DNA of 64,000 nucleotides, taken from Chlorokybus atmophyticus. Taxonomy: Eukaryota; Streptophyta; Chlorokybophyceae; Chlorokybales; Chlorokybaceae. Both the position numbers and the translations under genes were made by a program. Numbering within the stretch: the first letter of the stretch is position 1; each line of letters begins with the position of its first letter. The stretch covers positions 1,328,552-1,392,551 of the forward strand of contig RHPI01003156.1 of NCBI GenBank assembly GCA_009103225.1, given 5' to 3'. Shown here piece by piece: positions 1 through 12,049 of this stretch. Under the pieces are notes generated by a model. That model was given only the letters and a program-made list of their open reading frames with translations. It searched no databases and was not told the DNA's origin.

Positions 1-3000
1 AGCTCGAGCTGACGCCTGAAGAGAAGAAGCTTGAGGCGGGCTTGAAGTCGATCTGGCAGTCTATTCTAGGCGCTGAATCCATCCGACCCACTACAGACTT
101 CTTCGCGTCTGGTGCTGGGTCGATGGACGTCACACGCCTCACAGAGACCGTGCGTGCACAACTCGGTGTCGCAATCACCCCCGAACAGGTGCTGAGGACA
201 ACATCACAATGAATGCCTCAATAGCTACCCATCCGTCACTTGTTGGGTATACTACACTGGCGTGTACTTCCGAGCACGTGTGTATAGCATACTCTCTGCG
301 CTTCCGTTGCATACGCGTCTACAATAGTTCGTCTTGTGGGTTCAGGTGTTCATGAACACCAAGTTTGGGGACTTTGTGACGGCGGCAGTGCTTGCCTCGC
401 GCAGTGGTGGGGAGATTGTCGTGGAGTATGACGCGCATGAGGTGGAGGCGAATAGCATGAAGCTGCGGTTCCCGACACAATTGTTCATTGATGGGGAGTT
501 TTGCAACGCACTGTCTAGCAAGACGATTGATACTATTAATCCAACCACAGAGGAGGTCATTTGCCAGGTACGGGACGACACGTCCCTTGCGTTTTTGGCT
601 ATGCCCAAGGCCTGGGTGTGTGTGGCATTGCGTCATTGAGTGTGCACATGGCTGTATGCACTCTGTGCTATGCTGGTGTTGCTACCCTGCAGCTCTTAAA
701 CTCGCATGGCAATTGAAAGGATCTATGCATTGGACAGCGTAGTAAGTGCACACGCATGCACATGTACACATGCGCGCGTGCGCACGCACACAAACATACA
801 TGAATGTGCGTGCATGCATGCGTCATGCATGATGCTACTTGCAGTGGGTCAAGTAGGACGATGTGGCATGAAGCTGTTACGTCTGTATGGTGGCAAAGTG
901 CCAGAGTGCAGGGCAGCTACTTGGTTCCGATGCTTGCTATATTTTGACGGATGGTCATCACATGCGCAGGTACAAGCCGCTGGAGTTGAAGATGTGGACG
1001 TAGCTGTGAAAGCCGCCAAGAAGGCCTTTGAAACGGGCGAGTGGCGGTCAATGAATGCGCGCGACCGCGGCCGTTTGATGTACAAGCTCGCAGATGGCTT
1101 GGAGGCCGCCAAAGAAGAGCTTGCAACACTGGAGTCACTAGATTCAGGTACCATTTTTCTTCTTTTTGCTTATTTGCATATTGCATCACAACATTACATC
1201 ACCACAAGCAGTACACTTGCATTACTAATATCTGAGATAGGTGCGTCTTATTCAACGCATGCACTCATTTGTTGCTTCTTACAATGCATATGCTCAATAG
1301 GTGCTGTGTACACGCTCGCGGTGAAGACCCACATCGGCATGTCCATCGACACATTCCGCTACTTTGCGGGGCTTTGCGATAAGGTCAGCGGGCGCGTGAT
1401 ACCCATCAACCACGCCCGCCCCAACTACGACCTGTGCTTCACCAAGAAGGAGCCCATCGGCGTCGTCGGCCTCGTCATTCCCTGGAACTACCCCCTCATG
1501 ATGCTCGCGTGGAAAATGGCCGCTGCCCTTGCGGCTGGAAACACTGTTGTTCTCAAACCTGCAGAGGTACTAGATGTACATTGGGCATATACATGTATGC
1601 ATATGTCTGCTCACATGTTCCAGCAGTTACGTACACCCATATCTGCATCTGTATTACACATGTTTCTGCTCGCATGCACATGTGTACTGTGTTTTACAAT
1701 ATCCTTGTTTTCTGCGGATGTGCATACATTGATAGGTGTGTGATGTATTACATAACTTGTGTATAGCCATGTTGTAAGTATGCATGCATGCGTTTGCCTG
1801 CGTGTGTGTCTACATGCATGCAAACAAATATATGTAGGTACAACTTACTCATAAACACACACATGCGCACAGGTATGCACGCATGCATGCATATATGTAT
1901 GACCTTGTATGACATCCTTTGGTACAGCGTCTGCAGGATATGACCAAGCGTGTGTTCCAAGAAGCTAACAACCTTTGCCGCAGGTGACGCCATTGACAGC
2001 GTTGAAGTTTGCTGAGATATCCGCGCGGGTTGGTTTTCCGAAGGGCGTGATCAACATCCTTCCCGGTTTGGGTCCGGTGGCTGGTCAGGCGCTGGCGGAG
2101 CACCCGCTGGTATCGAAGCTGGGCTTTACGGGGTCAACGAAGGTCGGGAAGATTGTAATGGAGGCCGCCGCCAAGAGCAACGCCAAGCGCGTGAGTCTGG
2201 AGCTAGGTGGCAAGTCACCGCTTATCGTGTTCGCTGACGCTGACCTTACGCGCGCCGTGCGTAATGCCCTCGGCGCCTGTTTTTTTAACAAGGTCAGGGA
2301 TGCGCGAACCAACACGTTACTCACGCTTTCAAGCACGTGCATGCAAGTGTATGCATGCATACAAGCACGCCGTGTGCTGAAGCATATATGATGCCATGCA
2401 CATCGTGGTCTCTCTCGCATGCGTGCGTGCGTGCATCACACAGGCAGGCGCACACTCAACTGCAGCATGCTGTGGGACATGTTGCCATCGTTCATGGAAG
2501 TTGTTTGCATGTTTGCAGGCTTGTTGTATGGTGGAACGCTTGGGCTCTGATGCATGGTGTACTGCATGCACAGTGGCAGCATCCTTGTGAAGATTGTGAC
2601 GATTTGTGTTTGCAGGGCGAGAACTGCATAGCAGCCGGGCGCATATTTGTTGAGGATAGCATACATGACGAGTTCGTGCGATTGGTTGTTGAAGAAACGA
2701 AGAAAATAACCATTGGGGACCCTCTGGACAGGTCAGTTGTTGCTGCTGGCTTAATGGTTTGCTTTAACTGTGTGGAGTATTGTATAGGATAAGTGACCCG
2801 ACACTGCACACACAAGCTGCGTCATTGCAGGAGCGTGTCACATGGCCCTCAGAACCACAAAGCCCACCTGGACAAGCTCGTGGCGTACATCCAGAAGGGC
2901 GTGGAGGAGGGCGCAACCCTTGCCTATGGCGGGAAGCGCGTTGACCGAAAGGGCTACTTCTTGCAACCGACCGTTTTTACCAACGTCAAAGATGACGTCT

Positions 3001-3635
3001 TCATCGCAAAGGAAGAAAGGTGTGCCCAATCTCATGCCTGCCTTTGTGAGTTGACTGCACATCTTGTTTCCTAGCGACTAGCACTATGTCAACACACATG
3101 CGCACATCGCATGGGGCTGTGCGTGTCTGCGTATGTGCGCAGGCACCTGTGTGCATGTGTGTGTAAAAGTGCACACATGTGTTTGTCCATGCACGCCTAC
3201 TTGCACGCATGCCCAGGCATGCACATGCGCGCGCTGGCACACATGTATGCACATACACATGCAAACACACGCGCATATGTCTACTCGCTTCATGCGCACG
3301 AGCTTGCACAAGCACACTGAATCCTCATTCACTCTGGCAGTTTTGGTCCCATCATGATTATCTCCACATTCGATGGGAGTGTCGACACGGTGCTGCGGCG
3401 AGCCAACAACACCGACTACGGGCTTTCGTCCGGCGTGTTCACGCGCGACATCAACAAGGCGCTCCGTGTAGTGGACGGCCTTCAAGCAGGCACTTGCTAC
3501 ATAAACACGTACAACAAGACTGATGTCGCCTCGCCGTTTGGCGGCTTTAAACAGAGCGGCTTCGGCAAAGACTTGGGCGAAGAAGCGCTCAATGAATACC
3601 TGCAAACAAAAGCCGTTACCATTGAGTACTCATAG
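1..3635 (+). CDS. ALDH1L1: 10-formyltetrahydrofolate dehydrogenase (ALDH1L type), 5' partial
   Basis: Cytosolic folate enzyme that oxidises 10-formyl-THF to THF and CO2 with NADP+. Exons by reading frame: 1-188, 346-567, 970-1147, 1301-1566, 1984-2292, 2616-2731, 2831-3019, 3341-3635; all phases agree. Exon 1 encodes the end of the acyl-carrier-like domain, with the phosphopantetheine serine in SGAGSMD (codon 120-122). The rest is a full aldehyde dehydrogenase domain: [26 protein letters not shown] (catalytic Glu), GENCIAAGR (catalytic Cys), and the C-terminal [14 protein letters not shown] and [14 protein letters not shown]. The carrier domain joined to the ALDH domain marks the ALDH1L family rather than a plain ALDH. 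The N-terminal formyl-hydrolase domain lies upstream of the window. Introns are rich in CA/TG/GCATGC runs. Land plants are generally thought to use a separate deformylase instead (from memory). Confidence 0.93.
735..835. repeat. Alternating purine-pyrimidine run in ALDH1L intron
   Basis: GCACACGCATGCACATGTACACATGCGCGCGTGCGCACGC-type sequence; nearly strict purine-pyrimidine alternation. Confidence 0.75.
3090..3310. repeat. Alternating purine-pyrimidine run in the last ALDH1L intron
   Basis: Most of this intron is CACATGCGCACA, TGTGTGCATGTGTGTG and GCATGCCCAGGCATGC-like. Confidence 0.75.
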
Positions 3636-4047
3636 GTACTCATTCAACAATCATTGCAGCCATTTGCAGCCACTTCACTTGTCGGTTGTTAGCCATTTGC
3701 AACATTGTTAACAAGTAACAATTATTGAACCATCAGCATAGATTTTGTTGGGTTGCTCAAGTCAGTAGTTTGCAGAGTGTGTGGGCTTTATTTTCATGCT
3801 GTATAGTTTAAGCAGCTTTGCGCAGGGTGTGTTACATAGCACATTTGCTGTCTTACAAAACGCCTCTTGTTGAGTGTTGTTTACTAGCTGGCAATGCCAC
3901 GTAAGATCAGAAGGGAGTGCTAGTGCATATGCTACGCGCTGATGAACAAAAGTAAAGCTGCTTCTTTACATAACTTAACCTCATCATTCTTTGCTCAAGT
4001 AACTGCGTGTCAACTTCAATTGTTGTACATGTTATGGTTTGCACGGG
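3636..4047. other. 3' spacer between convergent genes
   Basis: Gap between the ends of the convergent ALDH1L and DRC12-like genes. It presumably holds both 3' UTRs. No ORF with family signals was seen. It contains a 19-base string (gagtgctagtgcatatgct, near 3915-3933) that recurs near 9367. Confidence 0.6.
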
Positions 4048-5684
4048 TCACAAGGATCCAAATGCACCCCTGCGTGCCGCTGTGACTATATCCGAGTCCC
4101 AATGCTCGTCTCCGCCCAACTTCTGCGTCATTTTGTCCAACGTTTCCTGTTGGGAAGGCATGTGAAGCCATGTCTGTATGTATGCATATGCGTGAGTGTG
4201 CATGTGCGTGCGTGCATGTGCATGTGCGTGCGCGCATGTGCATGTGCGTGTGCGCGTGCCTGCATGCGTGCCTGCATGTGGGGGCGCAGGTGGGTGTGGG
4301 GTTGTGCGGGTGAATTTGTGTGTACTGCACATGATGGATGATGCGTGTGTCGTGAGCGTGGCTGTGCTGATATGCTTCAGCTGACAAGGGCTCAGTGAAT
4401 CGTTCACATCATCAGTAGTGCTGCTGCTTGTTTATGAGATCCTTAACCTCGCAATACCTTCAACATGTCCGAGAACTCCTCCGCCATGTCCTCCATCTTC
4501 GACTTCATTTCCGACACCTAACATTTGCAACAAACAACAACACGTTTGTCGTATCCGAATGTGTCATCGCCGTTGCGTACTTTGTCATGCCCTCAACCAT
4601 TGTCATGCCAATGCTAATCAAACAGTGCGTTCAAGGCGCTCGCATGCGGTCATGCACAGATCTCGATATCACTCTCAACATTGAATGTTGCAATGTTGCA
4701 ATGCACTTACTGCACGCTCGTGTGCAGACTCTGCTGCCAGCTTCTCCTTCTTCAACTGCGCAATCGCAGAACTCTTCTGCGCTGTGAGACAAAGGATGTC
4801 AGTTCAGCAACAAAAGTATAACAGTACTCAGAGTGGCAACAACATCTTCAATAGCACCAACAACAACATCAGCAAACACACTATGATGAGCGCACCGGAC
4901 TCGGCCACCAGAGTAGTACAACGCGCCTCCAGATCAGTAATTTTCCCTGTCAAGCCCGCCTGCACCGACTGCGCTTGCCGCCTCATACTCGCACTGCCGT
5001 CGCAAATTGTTATTGTTCTTACTTTGATGACAACAACAACAACCACAAGAACAACAACGACACCACACCCACAACAGTCACAACTACTCACACAATGTCA
5101 TCTGCGTTTTTTTTCTGGTCTGTTATGTTCTTCTCCTGCAGCTCTATCTGCTCCCTCAGCCGCCTCTCTGAAGCCCTGCCCAGCAACATCTCCCTCTCCC
5201 TCTCCCCTGCCAACTATACGAGTTGAAAATTACGGAAGATAGCGCAGTGGCTTTGTCCGCGCTCACAACAATAACAACAACAACAACAACAACAACAATA
5301 CACGCAACACACACCTAGTTGCCATTTGAGCGTGGTGATGTCGGTTTCTGCCCTTTGCAGCTGAGCTTTGTATGCGGCGATCACAACCTCAGGATCAGCT
5401 GCACGCACAGAGAGGATCATTGGTACAAAGTCGACCTTTGAGTGGTTGTGGTTGTGGTTGTGGTTGTGGTTGAGGCGCACGCACGCGCACACGCAGTCAA
5501 AAGAGTGTATGTTGAGCAGGTGTTCTTTCACGAGTTCAGCAAACTTTGATCTTGGATGATTGATCTGCTGCACACCTCTCTCTGACGTATGTGTAGTATT
5601 GCTGATGATAAACTCACGCTTTTTCTGTGCTGTTTTGGGCCTCTTTGAGCTCGCTGTCGCCGGCCTCGGCCTCGTGCTGGCCAT
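4048..5684 (-). CDS. Coiled-coil protein resembling dynein regulatory complex DRC12/CCDC153
   Basis: Seven exons on the minus strand give about 197 aa: 5618-5684, 5315-5398, 5092-5206, 4896-4993, 4711-4781, 4458-4517, 4048-4146. Phases agree at every junction. The protein has a short basic Ser/Thr/Pro/Arg N-terminus (MASTRPRPAT), then an almost continuous coiled coil (AAYKAQLQRAETDITTLKWQ; RLREQIELQEKNITDQKK). Its tail has the pattern EEFSDMLKETLDKMTQKL, which I associate from memory with CCDC153/DRC12. Human CCDC153 is about 210 aa, so the length fits. That family sits in the nexin-dynein regulatory complex of motile cilia, which would imply a flagellated stage. The family call is by pattern only; another ciliary coiled-coil protein is possible. 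The exon 1/2 junction is the least certain. It is transcribed divergently from eL19. Confidence 0.6.
4180..4285. repeat. Tandem GTGCATGTGCGTGC array in DRC12-like intron
   Basis: Short tandem units of TGCATGTGCGTGCGCG type at the 3' end of the intron between the last two exons. Confidence 0.75.
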
Positions 5685-5787
5685 ACCCACATCACAACTA
5701 AAAGGCAGACTCGACAACACCCTTAATGACAAAAATTTCAAACACCACACAACATCAGAAAGCCGTGAGCTGAGTTGGTGCGTAAAC

Positions 5788-5817
5788 AGGCAACAACAAC
5801 AACAACAACAACAACAG
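5788..5817. repeat. (CAA)n microsatellite in divergent promoter
   Basis: Run of CAA/ACA triplets between the start codons of the DRC12-like and eL19 genes. Similar CAA runs occur inside the DRC12-like introns near 5033-5060 and 5268-5300. Confidence 0.8.
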
Positions 5818-6032
5818 CATCACATGTTTGCGACACGTGAGTTGAACCCAGTTCCAGCCTCCAGCAAGCAATACACTCGCCGCGATCCGGATCATGCCTG
5901 ACTGTCACGATCGCGCCACACAATTGCCACGCGTAAGGATCGCCACGGCCAAGTTAGTTGCAGCGCTGTTGCTCAGCCGCTGCCTGCTGCAGTGGCAAGC
6001 GCGGCGTTGCAGATAGCGTTGTAGGACGCGTC

Positions 6033-6041
6033 AAACCCTAC
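6033..6041 (+). promoter_or_regulatory. Telobox-like motif upstream of eL19
   Basis: AAACCCTAC lies about 160 bp upstream of the eL19 start. It matches the telobox core AAACCCTA known from plant ribosomal-protein promoters. Function is inferred from motif and location. Confidence 0.5.
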
Positions 6042-6199
6042 CTCGAGGTGGCGGCGGCAGCAGCCATAGCCGCAGCGGCAGTGCTGTGGTAGCCCTCTTT
6101 GCGCCTGGTTGTTGCCGGCGCCGGTGGCGGCGGCGGCGGCGGGTGCGGTGGGTTGGTGAGGAAGGAGGTTTAGGGAGGGTTGGACGGAGTTTGGACAAG

Positions 6200-7531
6200 A
6201 TGGTGTCCCTCCGCCTGCAGAAGCGCCTGGCGGCGTCGGTGCTGAAGTGCGGCAAGCGCAAGGTCTGGCTTGACCCTAATGAAGTCAACGAGATCTCCAT
6301 GGCCAACTCCCGTAAGTGTGACGTCATTCTCTCTTATGTTGGTTTTGGCTGTGGGGCTGCGCAGGTGTGTCGTCTATGACGCACAGTTCCTGCGCTTGCT
6401 GCCGATCTCCATAAAACGTTGCCCGCAGAGGCTAGCAACTCTGCAGTTGGCAGTACTTGTCATCATGGTGGGCTGCAGCCAGGCGTCTGCACCTCTGTAG
6501 CGAGTATCAGCTTGCTCATTGCTGCTGGTCCAGCAGCGAGCAGCAAGTCTGCTCAGCTTGACGTGGTTTCGGACTTAATTGAAGTGCGGAACACATAGGT
6601 TGACTGTGTTGATCCGCAGTTGCATGCCAGCACTGGTTGTGGCTTGTGGCGGCATACCGCAGCTGTGACGACCTCCTGGCTGTTGCACTGCATTTTGCTT
6701 TGTGCATATAGCTGTCAAAGCTTTGTGCATCCATTCACTAATACTCTTGCCATGGCAGGGCAAAACATCCGGAAGTTGATCAAGGACGGTTTCGTCATTC
6801 GCAAGCCCCAGAAGATTCACTCGCGCGCTCGCACCCGCCGTCTGCATGAGGCGAAGGCCAAGGGCCGTCACACTGGCCGCGGTACGGTACACTCCAACAT
6901 TGCACAATACTGCATATGTTGTATAATCTGCAGTGTTTCTCGTTTGTGTAGGATTTGGTTGCTTTAACTGTGGCTAGACACTGATGCTCTTTGCCCTGCA
7001 GGTAAGCGCAGGGGTACGCGGGAAGCGCGTCTGCCCACAAAGATCTTGTGGCTGCGAAGGCTTCGCGTGTTGCGCCGATTGCTTAGGAAATACCGTGACG
7101 CCAAGAAGATTGACAAGCACATGTACCACAACTTCTACATGCAAGTGAAGGGTAACGTGTTCAAGAACAAGCGTGTGCTCATGGAGACCATCCACAAGGC
7201 CAAGGCCGAGAAGGTCCGCGAGAAGACCATTTCCGACCAGTTCGAGGCACGCCGCGCAAAGAACAAGGCTTCGCGTACTCGTAAGATTGCACGCCGTGAG
7301 GAGCGACTTGCGGTAAGTCAATTGCGATAGTGGAGCGTGCGTGCTCATAAGACTGCTTACGTTGCCACATTCTGATGTCATTCTCCATGTGCAGGGCATT
7401 GCTGCTGATGTTGCCATGGATGCTCCCACCGGTCAAACAGGGTAAGCTAGCGCAATTTGCTCTTGTCCAAAGCCATTTCAGGCGCTTGTGCTTTGTGCTG
7501 AGTTCTATGTTTCTGTTGCAGGAAGAAGTAA
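6200..7531 (+). CDS. RPL19: Ribosomal protein eL19 (60S subunit)
   Basis: Component of the large ribosomal subunit. Five exons: 6200-6311, 6759-6881, 7002-7312, 7395-7441, 7522-7531, giving 200 aa. The protein opens [15 protein letters not shown], then has [34 protein letters not shown] and [20 protein letters not shown], all diagnostic of eL19. The long basic C-terminal helix follows, ending in a short tail GKK. The start is the first ATG and gives the family N-terminus exactly. The last exon carries only three codons and the stop. It is divergent from the DRC12-like gene with 515 bp between start codons. Confidence 0.97.
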
Positions 7532-9885
7532 ACACAATTAGTGCCGTAATCTTAGACTGGTGGGTTTGGTACCAAGCCTGACCGCAGGAATTAGCTGTAC
7601 CGTGTTTTGCCCTGACCAATGTCAGACCCTGTATGAAACTACATGAGCACGGGTTGCATGCCTTGGCCTCTCTGGTGTCTGGTTTGCACCGCGTTGCCTG
7701 ATCGTTCAAATTGTTCGTGTCAATGCCAGCTCCAGGTTTGTGACATCTCTGTGGGTGCATCTGCAGTCTGCTGCGTGTCCATTATCACCTGTAATTGAGC
7801 CATTGCAACCAGGGTCATACAGGTGTACTTGGCATTTTATGTACACATATTGGATGCCAGCATCAGGTATTATCATGGTTGGCGGGACCAGTCCTTGATT
7901 GAGGGGATTGTGTGCGCTATCTCTTACAACCACTATTGTACATATGCTTGGGTTGTACCGCATTTGCACATAGATACACAGCCCCATAGCTAGACCACGT
8001 GATCTCCGACTACTGACGCAGATGCGGCGCTTGCTTGGTGCGACATGATATCTGTGTGTAGGGTTGTATGTTGGTGGTGTCTGGTTGGCCATGGTGGTCG
8101 TTAGGCATGGTGGCAGCACTAGACAATGAACACTTGTGTCTCGTTGATATTACAGGTTGTCGTATATTAGCAGCTTGTGCCTTGTGCCCTGTGCTGTTTA
8201 CTTGCTGCATGCTGCGTGCTTGTTGTGGCTATGTTATGCTTGTAATCTTTCATTGCTATACACTATACTTGTAAGGACACCATAGTTGTAGCACTTGATA
8301 TTTCTTACGACGCTCTTTTGAATCTATGCGCAGTGCCGCGCATAAGGCGTTGGGTGATTATCTCATAGCGTGCAAGAAGCATGTTACTGCATCGGTAAAG
8401 AGCCTGTTGATTTCATGCCAATTCTTGGACAAGATACACAGATGCGAAAAGATTCCTTAATCGCGAAGTCAAGCCGCGGCTGATGCCTACTGTTGGAACC
8501 ACTATCATGAATTGCAGCACTCAATTAGGCAGGGAAGCACATGCCTCGAAGTTGGCAAAGTGCTGTAAGCACAGCAAGTATGCACATACAAACTCAGTTT
8601 CATTCTTCATTCTTCATGTGGCCGAGAGGCGTTTCGTACTTAGGGGACCTCATTCTACAAATACACCAACATCGCGCCCCGCATGGTTCAGCATAGAGGA
8701 TTGTATGCCATCCGCATGTCGGGCTAAGATTAACAACTTCGATGCCCGTAATTAGATTAAGATTAACGACTGCCCACCAACTCACTACGCTGAGGCGATT
8801 CACTCTGCCTAGCGCGACATCATACATGTCTGCTGCTGCATTATGTTCATGTACCTGCCGACTGCAGGGCTAATCGTGGCCACTTGTGTGCGCCTTGTGT
8901 TGCTTGAGCCATTGCACGACACATAGCAGCACTTATGGTAGAGAGTAGGTGGCTCCGGGTGTATTATGAACTACCTTTGCTTGTGATGTCCGCTTCGCTG
9001 GCCCTGCTGTGCATCTTCGCATGTCCACGCACGTTTGCATAATCTACTGCGATCCATACCATATTCAACTCTCCATGACAGTGTCTAATAGCTAGCATTG
9101 CTCTGAATCCGGGATGCAAGTCTTCGCGTGCATTCAATTTGGTTGCTCTTGGTGTGCTACTATGTTTGCACACGGGCACACTTGCACTCCATAGCTTGAC
9201 GTATGCAGCGAATTGTGCATCATCGGGCTCGAAGCGTGGCGCATGTTGAGAGAGCAACTACGAGCGTGTCTGCAGTTTAGGGTTGGCTACCACCACGGCC
9301 TGTCCCTACGACTACCCAGTCGGACGTTGCGATGCTCTTGGCGCGAGTGGACATGAGGTCACAAGAGAGTGCTAGTGCATATGCTTACATGCATGGGTGG
9401 TTGCCGCGTGTTGGTATTTGGTAGTTGCCTTGTGTTGATGTGTAGCGCTATGGTTCTACATTGGGGCCTTGTGAACTGGCATCACAATATGGATGATAAT
9501 AACTACGAACAAAGTCAAACATTGCAACTTCAATGATCACATTGATGCACGGTGTCGTGCTAAACACTCTTCTCATCAACACACACTACTAGCACGCAAC
9601 CTGTTCCAACGCACCCACTCACCAATATCAACTTGGCTGGTTATGACAACCGTAAGCGGCATATTATGCTGTGAAGGAGCATATAACATATATACAACTA
9701 CACATAGCTACAGTCCAGTACAACATGAGTGCTGTCCATTTTAAATGTGCCCAAGCTTTCAATCAAAAAGGGAAACCAGCTGAGTGCAGCATCAGGTTCC
9801 CCACTTTTGGCGGGTGATTGGTGTGGCGGAAGTGGAGCCAGCCATTAGATTTAATGAAGGCGTGGCGCGTCACAAACTATGCAGA
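7532..9885. other. Intergenic stretch without a supported gene
   Basis: About 2.35 kb between the ends of eL19 and the TRAF-like gene. Only short ORFs without recognisable domains are present. It holds a second copy of the gagtgctagtgcatatgct string near 9367-9385. No RNA gene was recognised. Confidence 0.55.
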
Positions 9886-11547
9886 TCACAAGCTGCCGCC
9901 CATAAAGTAGTTGGCGAGAAGCACAGCGCCGAACAGAGCCAGCGGACACTGCATCAGAGGGGCGTGTGCATGTCAGTCAACATATGCACACATGATCACA
10001 TAATAATCATTTCGTCCATGCGCAAAATCCCAGGCAGCAACACTGCATGTAACGAACATAATCAAGTAAGAAACACCTCTCTCGCTTACACATAATAGCA
10101 GGGTGAGGGGCGTCTGAGCGTCGCGCAGCAGCTCCCCGACAAAATGCGTCTGCAGCAGACCGAACAGCAGCATCGACCACACCACCACGTGCGTCACCAC
10201 TTCCAAGCTATCCACCTGCACCACACGCGCATACACAACACAATGATGATGCCGAGATTGTACTGGACACAGAATCAAACAATACTGCAAGCACACACGC
10301 GCATGTGCAGCACCAGGCACACACTTGTGCGTACACACGCGCGAGCGCGCGCAAGTACACACACATCCAACTCGCCTCATTGGCTGCCTTCTGAGGTGGT
10401 TTGGAGGTGTTCGTGTCAGCAAAGGCGCAATCGTATGAGAGATGGTCCTGCAGGTCCATCCGCAAAACTTGCGCGCACTTCTCGCCGCCAGCTGGACACG
10501 CCACGCTGGCGTAGTCGCAAAGCTGCGAGCGAGAGCACTTAGACGCACCACATGAACACAACGCAATCGCGTGGACACTGACTACCGGTGCGTGTTCATA
10601 TCTCGATCATGCGTACCCGTTCGTGCGAGTGGCGCCGACCCCATCGAAGCACTTCTGGACAACTCTCCTCGTCCACATCCCACCTGAAAATAGGAAACTT
10701 TGACTTAACTCTGTACGTGCACATTGACATGCATCCCGCTCCATGCTGTCACTAAACACTAAACACACTGGTGCACGCACGCACGCACGCACGCACAACT
10801 CACCCCGTGTCCGTTAGAACGCAAGCGTGCGTGCAGTGAACGAGCAGTCCATCGACGCGCGCCTGCAAATCTGGCTGCAAAGCAGAAACGCAAACACATT
10901 CTTTCAACCACCAACACCAACACCGATAATGACAACAACAACGACAACTTGCTGTTGTCGTACGACAACAACAACAGCAACAGCACAACCAAGCGCGGCG
11001 AGAGGCGCCATGTTACAGTGTCATGTGTTTGTTACCATCCGGAGCATTTTGTCGGGTGGCAGAAGTGGTCGTCGGTCCAACGGGCATCTCCCCGTGGCAA
11101 CGTACTCCTTTTCTGCGCAGGCGCCGCAGAAGACGTGACCGCACCTGTGTTGGGAATGGGAAACCATTGCATGCTGTGCAGGGAACAGATGGTGCTTTGT
11201 GTTGTGATCGACATGTGAGTAACGCGTGCGCAACACGTGTCGTAGAATGGAAACCACTTGCGTTCAGCAAGAGTCAGGCACGCTAACGTCTGGTAAAGAA
11301 TTATGCAAACCATTGTGAACAGTGTGTATACTATACCCTTGGGCGCTGTGTGCATTGTCTGTGACAGTGCGCGCGCGCGTCACTGTGTTTGTGTGTGTGG
11401 GTGTGTGTTTGTGTGTGGGTGGGTGGGGAGGAGGTGCGTGTGCTGACAACAGTCTCTGCTAGCTGTCAACTCAAGCCTGCCTTTGAGCACAACAAGTCAC
11501 ACCATAAGTCGGGCATCGAGGGACAATGTGTGCAGTTGATTGTAGCT

Positions 11548-11583
<36 letters not shown>

Positions 11584-11834
11584 TCCAACGACCATCAAAG
11601 CAGACATGACCAAGATAATGACGCGACACGAGCTGAAGTGGATGCCCCCCATTGTACGTACGTAACAAGCAATGGTATGTACAAACACCTGGGGCTCACC
11701 TACCTTGCCTGGAGCGGTCGTCGCAGCAGGCGGAAGCAGGCGGAGCACAGCAGCGACGGGTCCGGCCTGTCCACGAACACGTTGACGGAGTCTTCGCCCG
11801 CCACCTCAACGTGACGCCGCTTCCCATCCGCCAT
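9886..11834 (-). CDS. RING / TRAF-type zinc-finger protein with C-terminal membrane segments
   Basis: Seven exons: 11704-11834, 11036-11144, 10804-10874, 10617-10683, about 10361-10522, 10090-10215, 9886-9948, giving about 242 aa. Residues 28-70 form a RING of the TRAF kind: LLCSACFRLL, RCGHVFCGACAEKE, GRCPLDRRPL. Zinc-finger-like segments follow (LLVHCTHAC, then VACPAGGEKCAQVLRMDLQDHL and DCAF). The last two exons encode two hydrophobic stretches (VVTHVVVWSMLLFGLL and CPLALFGAVLLANYFM), so the C-terminus probably sits in a membrane. A RING predicts E3 ubiquitin ligase activity. No TRAF/MATH domain follows. The donor of exon 5 is the least certain boundary. No family name recognised. It is divergent from PUM3 across 215 bp. 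Confidence 0.7.
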
Positions 11835-11861
11835 CTCAACCACCCCACCCCAGCCTAGCCT

Positions 11862-11899
11862 TTTCCCTGGGCTGGCCTGGGCTGGCCTGGCCTGGCTGC
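11862..11899. repeat. Short tandem repeat (ggGCTGGCCT units)
   Basis: Several imperfect copies of a 5-10 base GCTGGCCT-type unit, just upstream of the TRAF-like gene start and inside the shared promoter. Confidence 0.6.
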
Positions 11900-11948
11900 A
11901 CGTTTAAAGACACCAAACGCTCTCTCTAGCAACTTAAATCGTGGCCGT

Positions 11949-11979
11949 TCAGCGCCTTAACAGGCTGTTAAGGCGCTGA
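11949..11979. promoter_or_regulatory. Perfect inverted repeat in the TRAF-like/PUM3 promoter
   Basis: Two 15-base arms (11949-11963 and 11965-11979; core cagcgccttaacag / ctgttaaggcgctg) around one central base. It lies midway between the two divergent start codons, so it could bind a dimeric regulator of both genes. Function is inferred. Confidence 0.6.
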
Positions 11980-12049
11980 GCGAGTCTGATTCAGGTTGTC
12001 AGGCACGTTAGGCTCTTTGAGAAGTGACAGCTTAACGGGTTGGAGCAGC

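Noticed and set aside
5214-5750. Single 178-aa minus-strand ORF as one exon
   Set aside because: It merges real DRC12-like exons with intron sequence (His-Asn and Cys runs). The spliced model with consistent phases is better.
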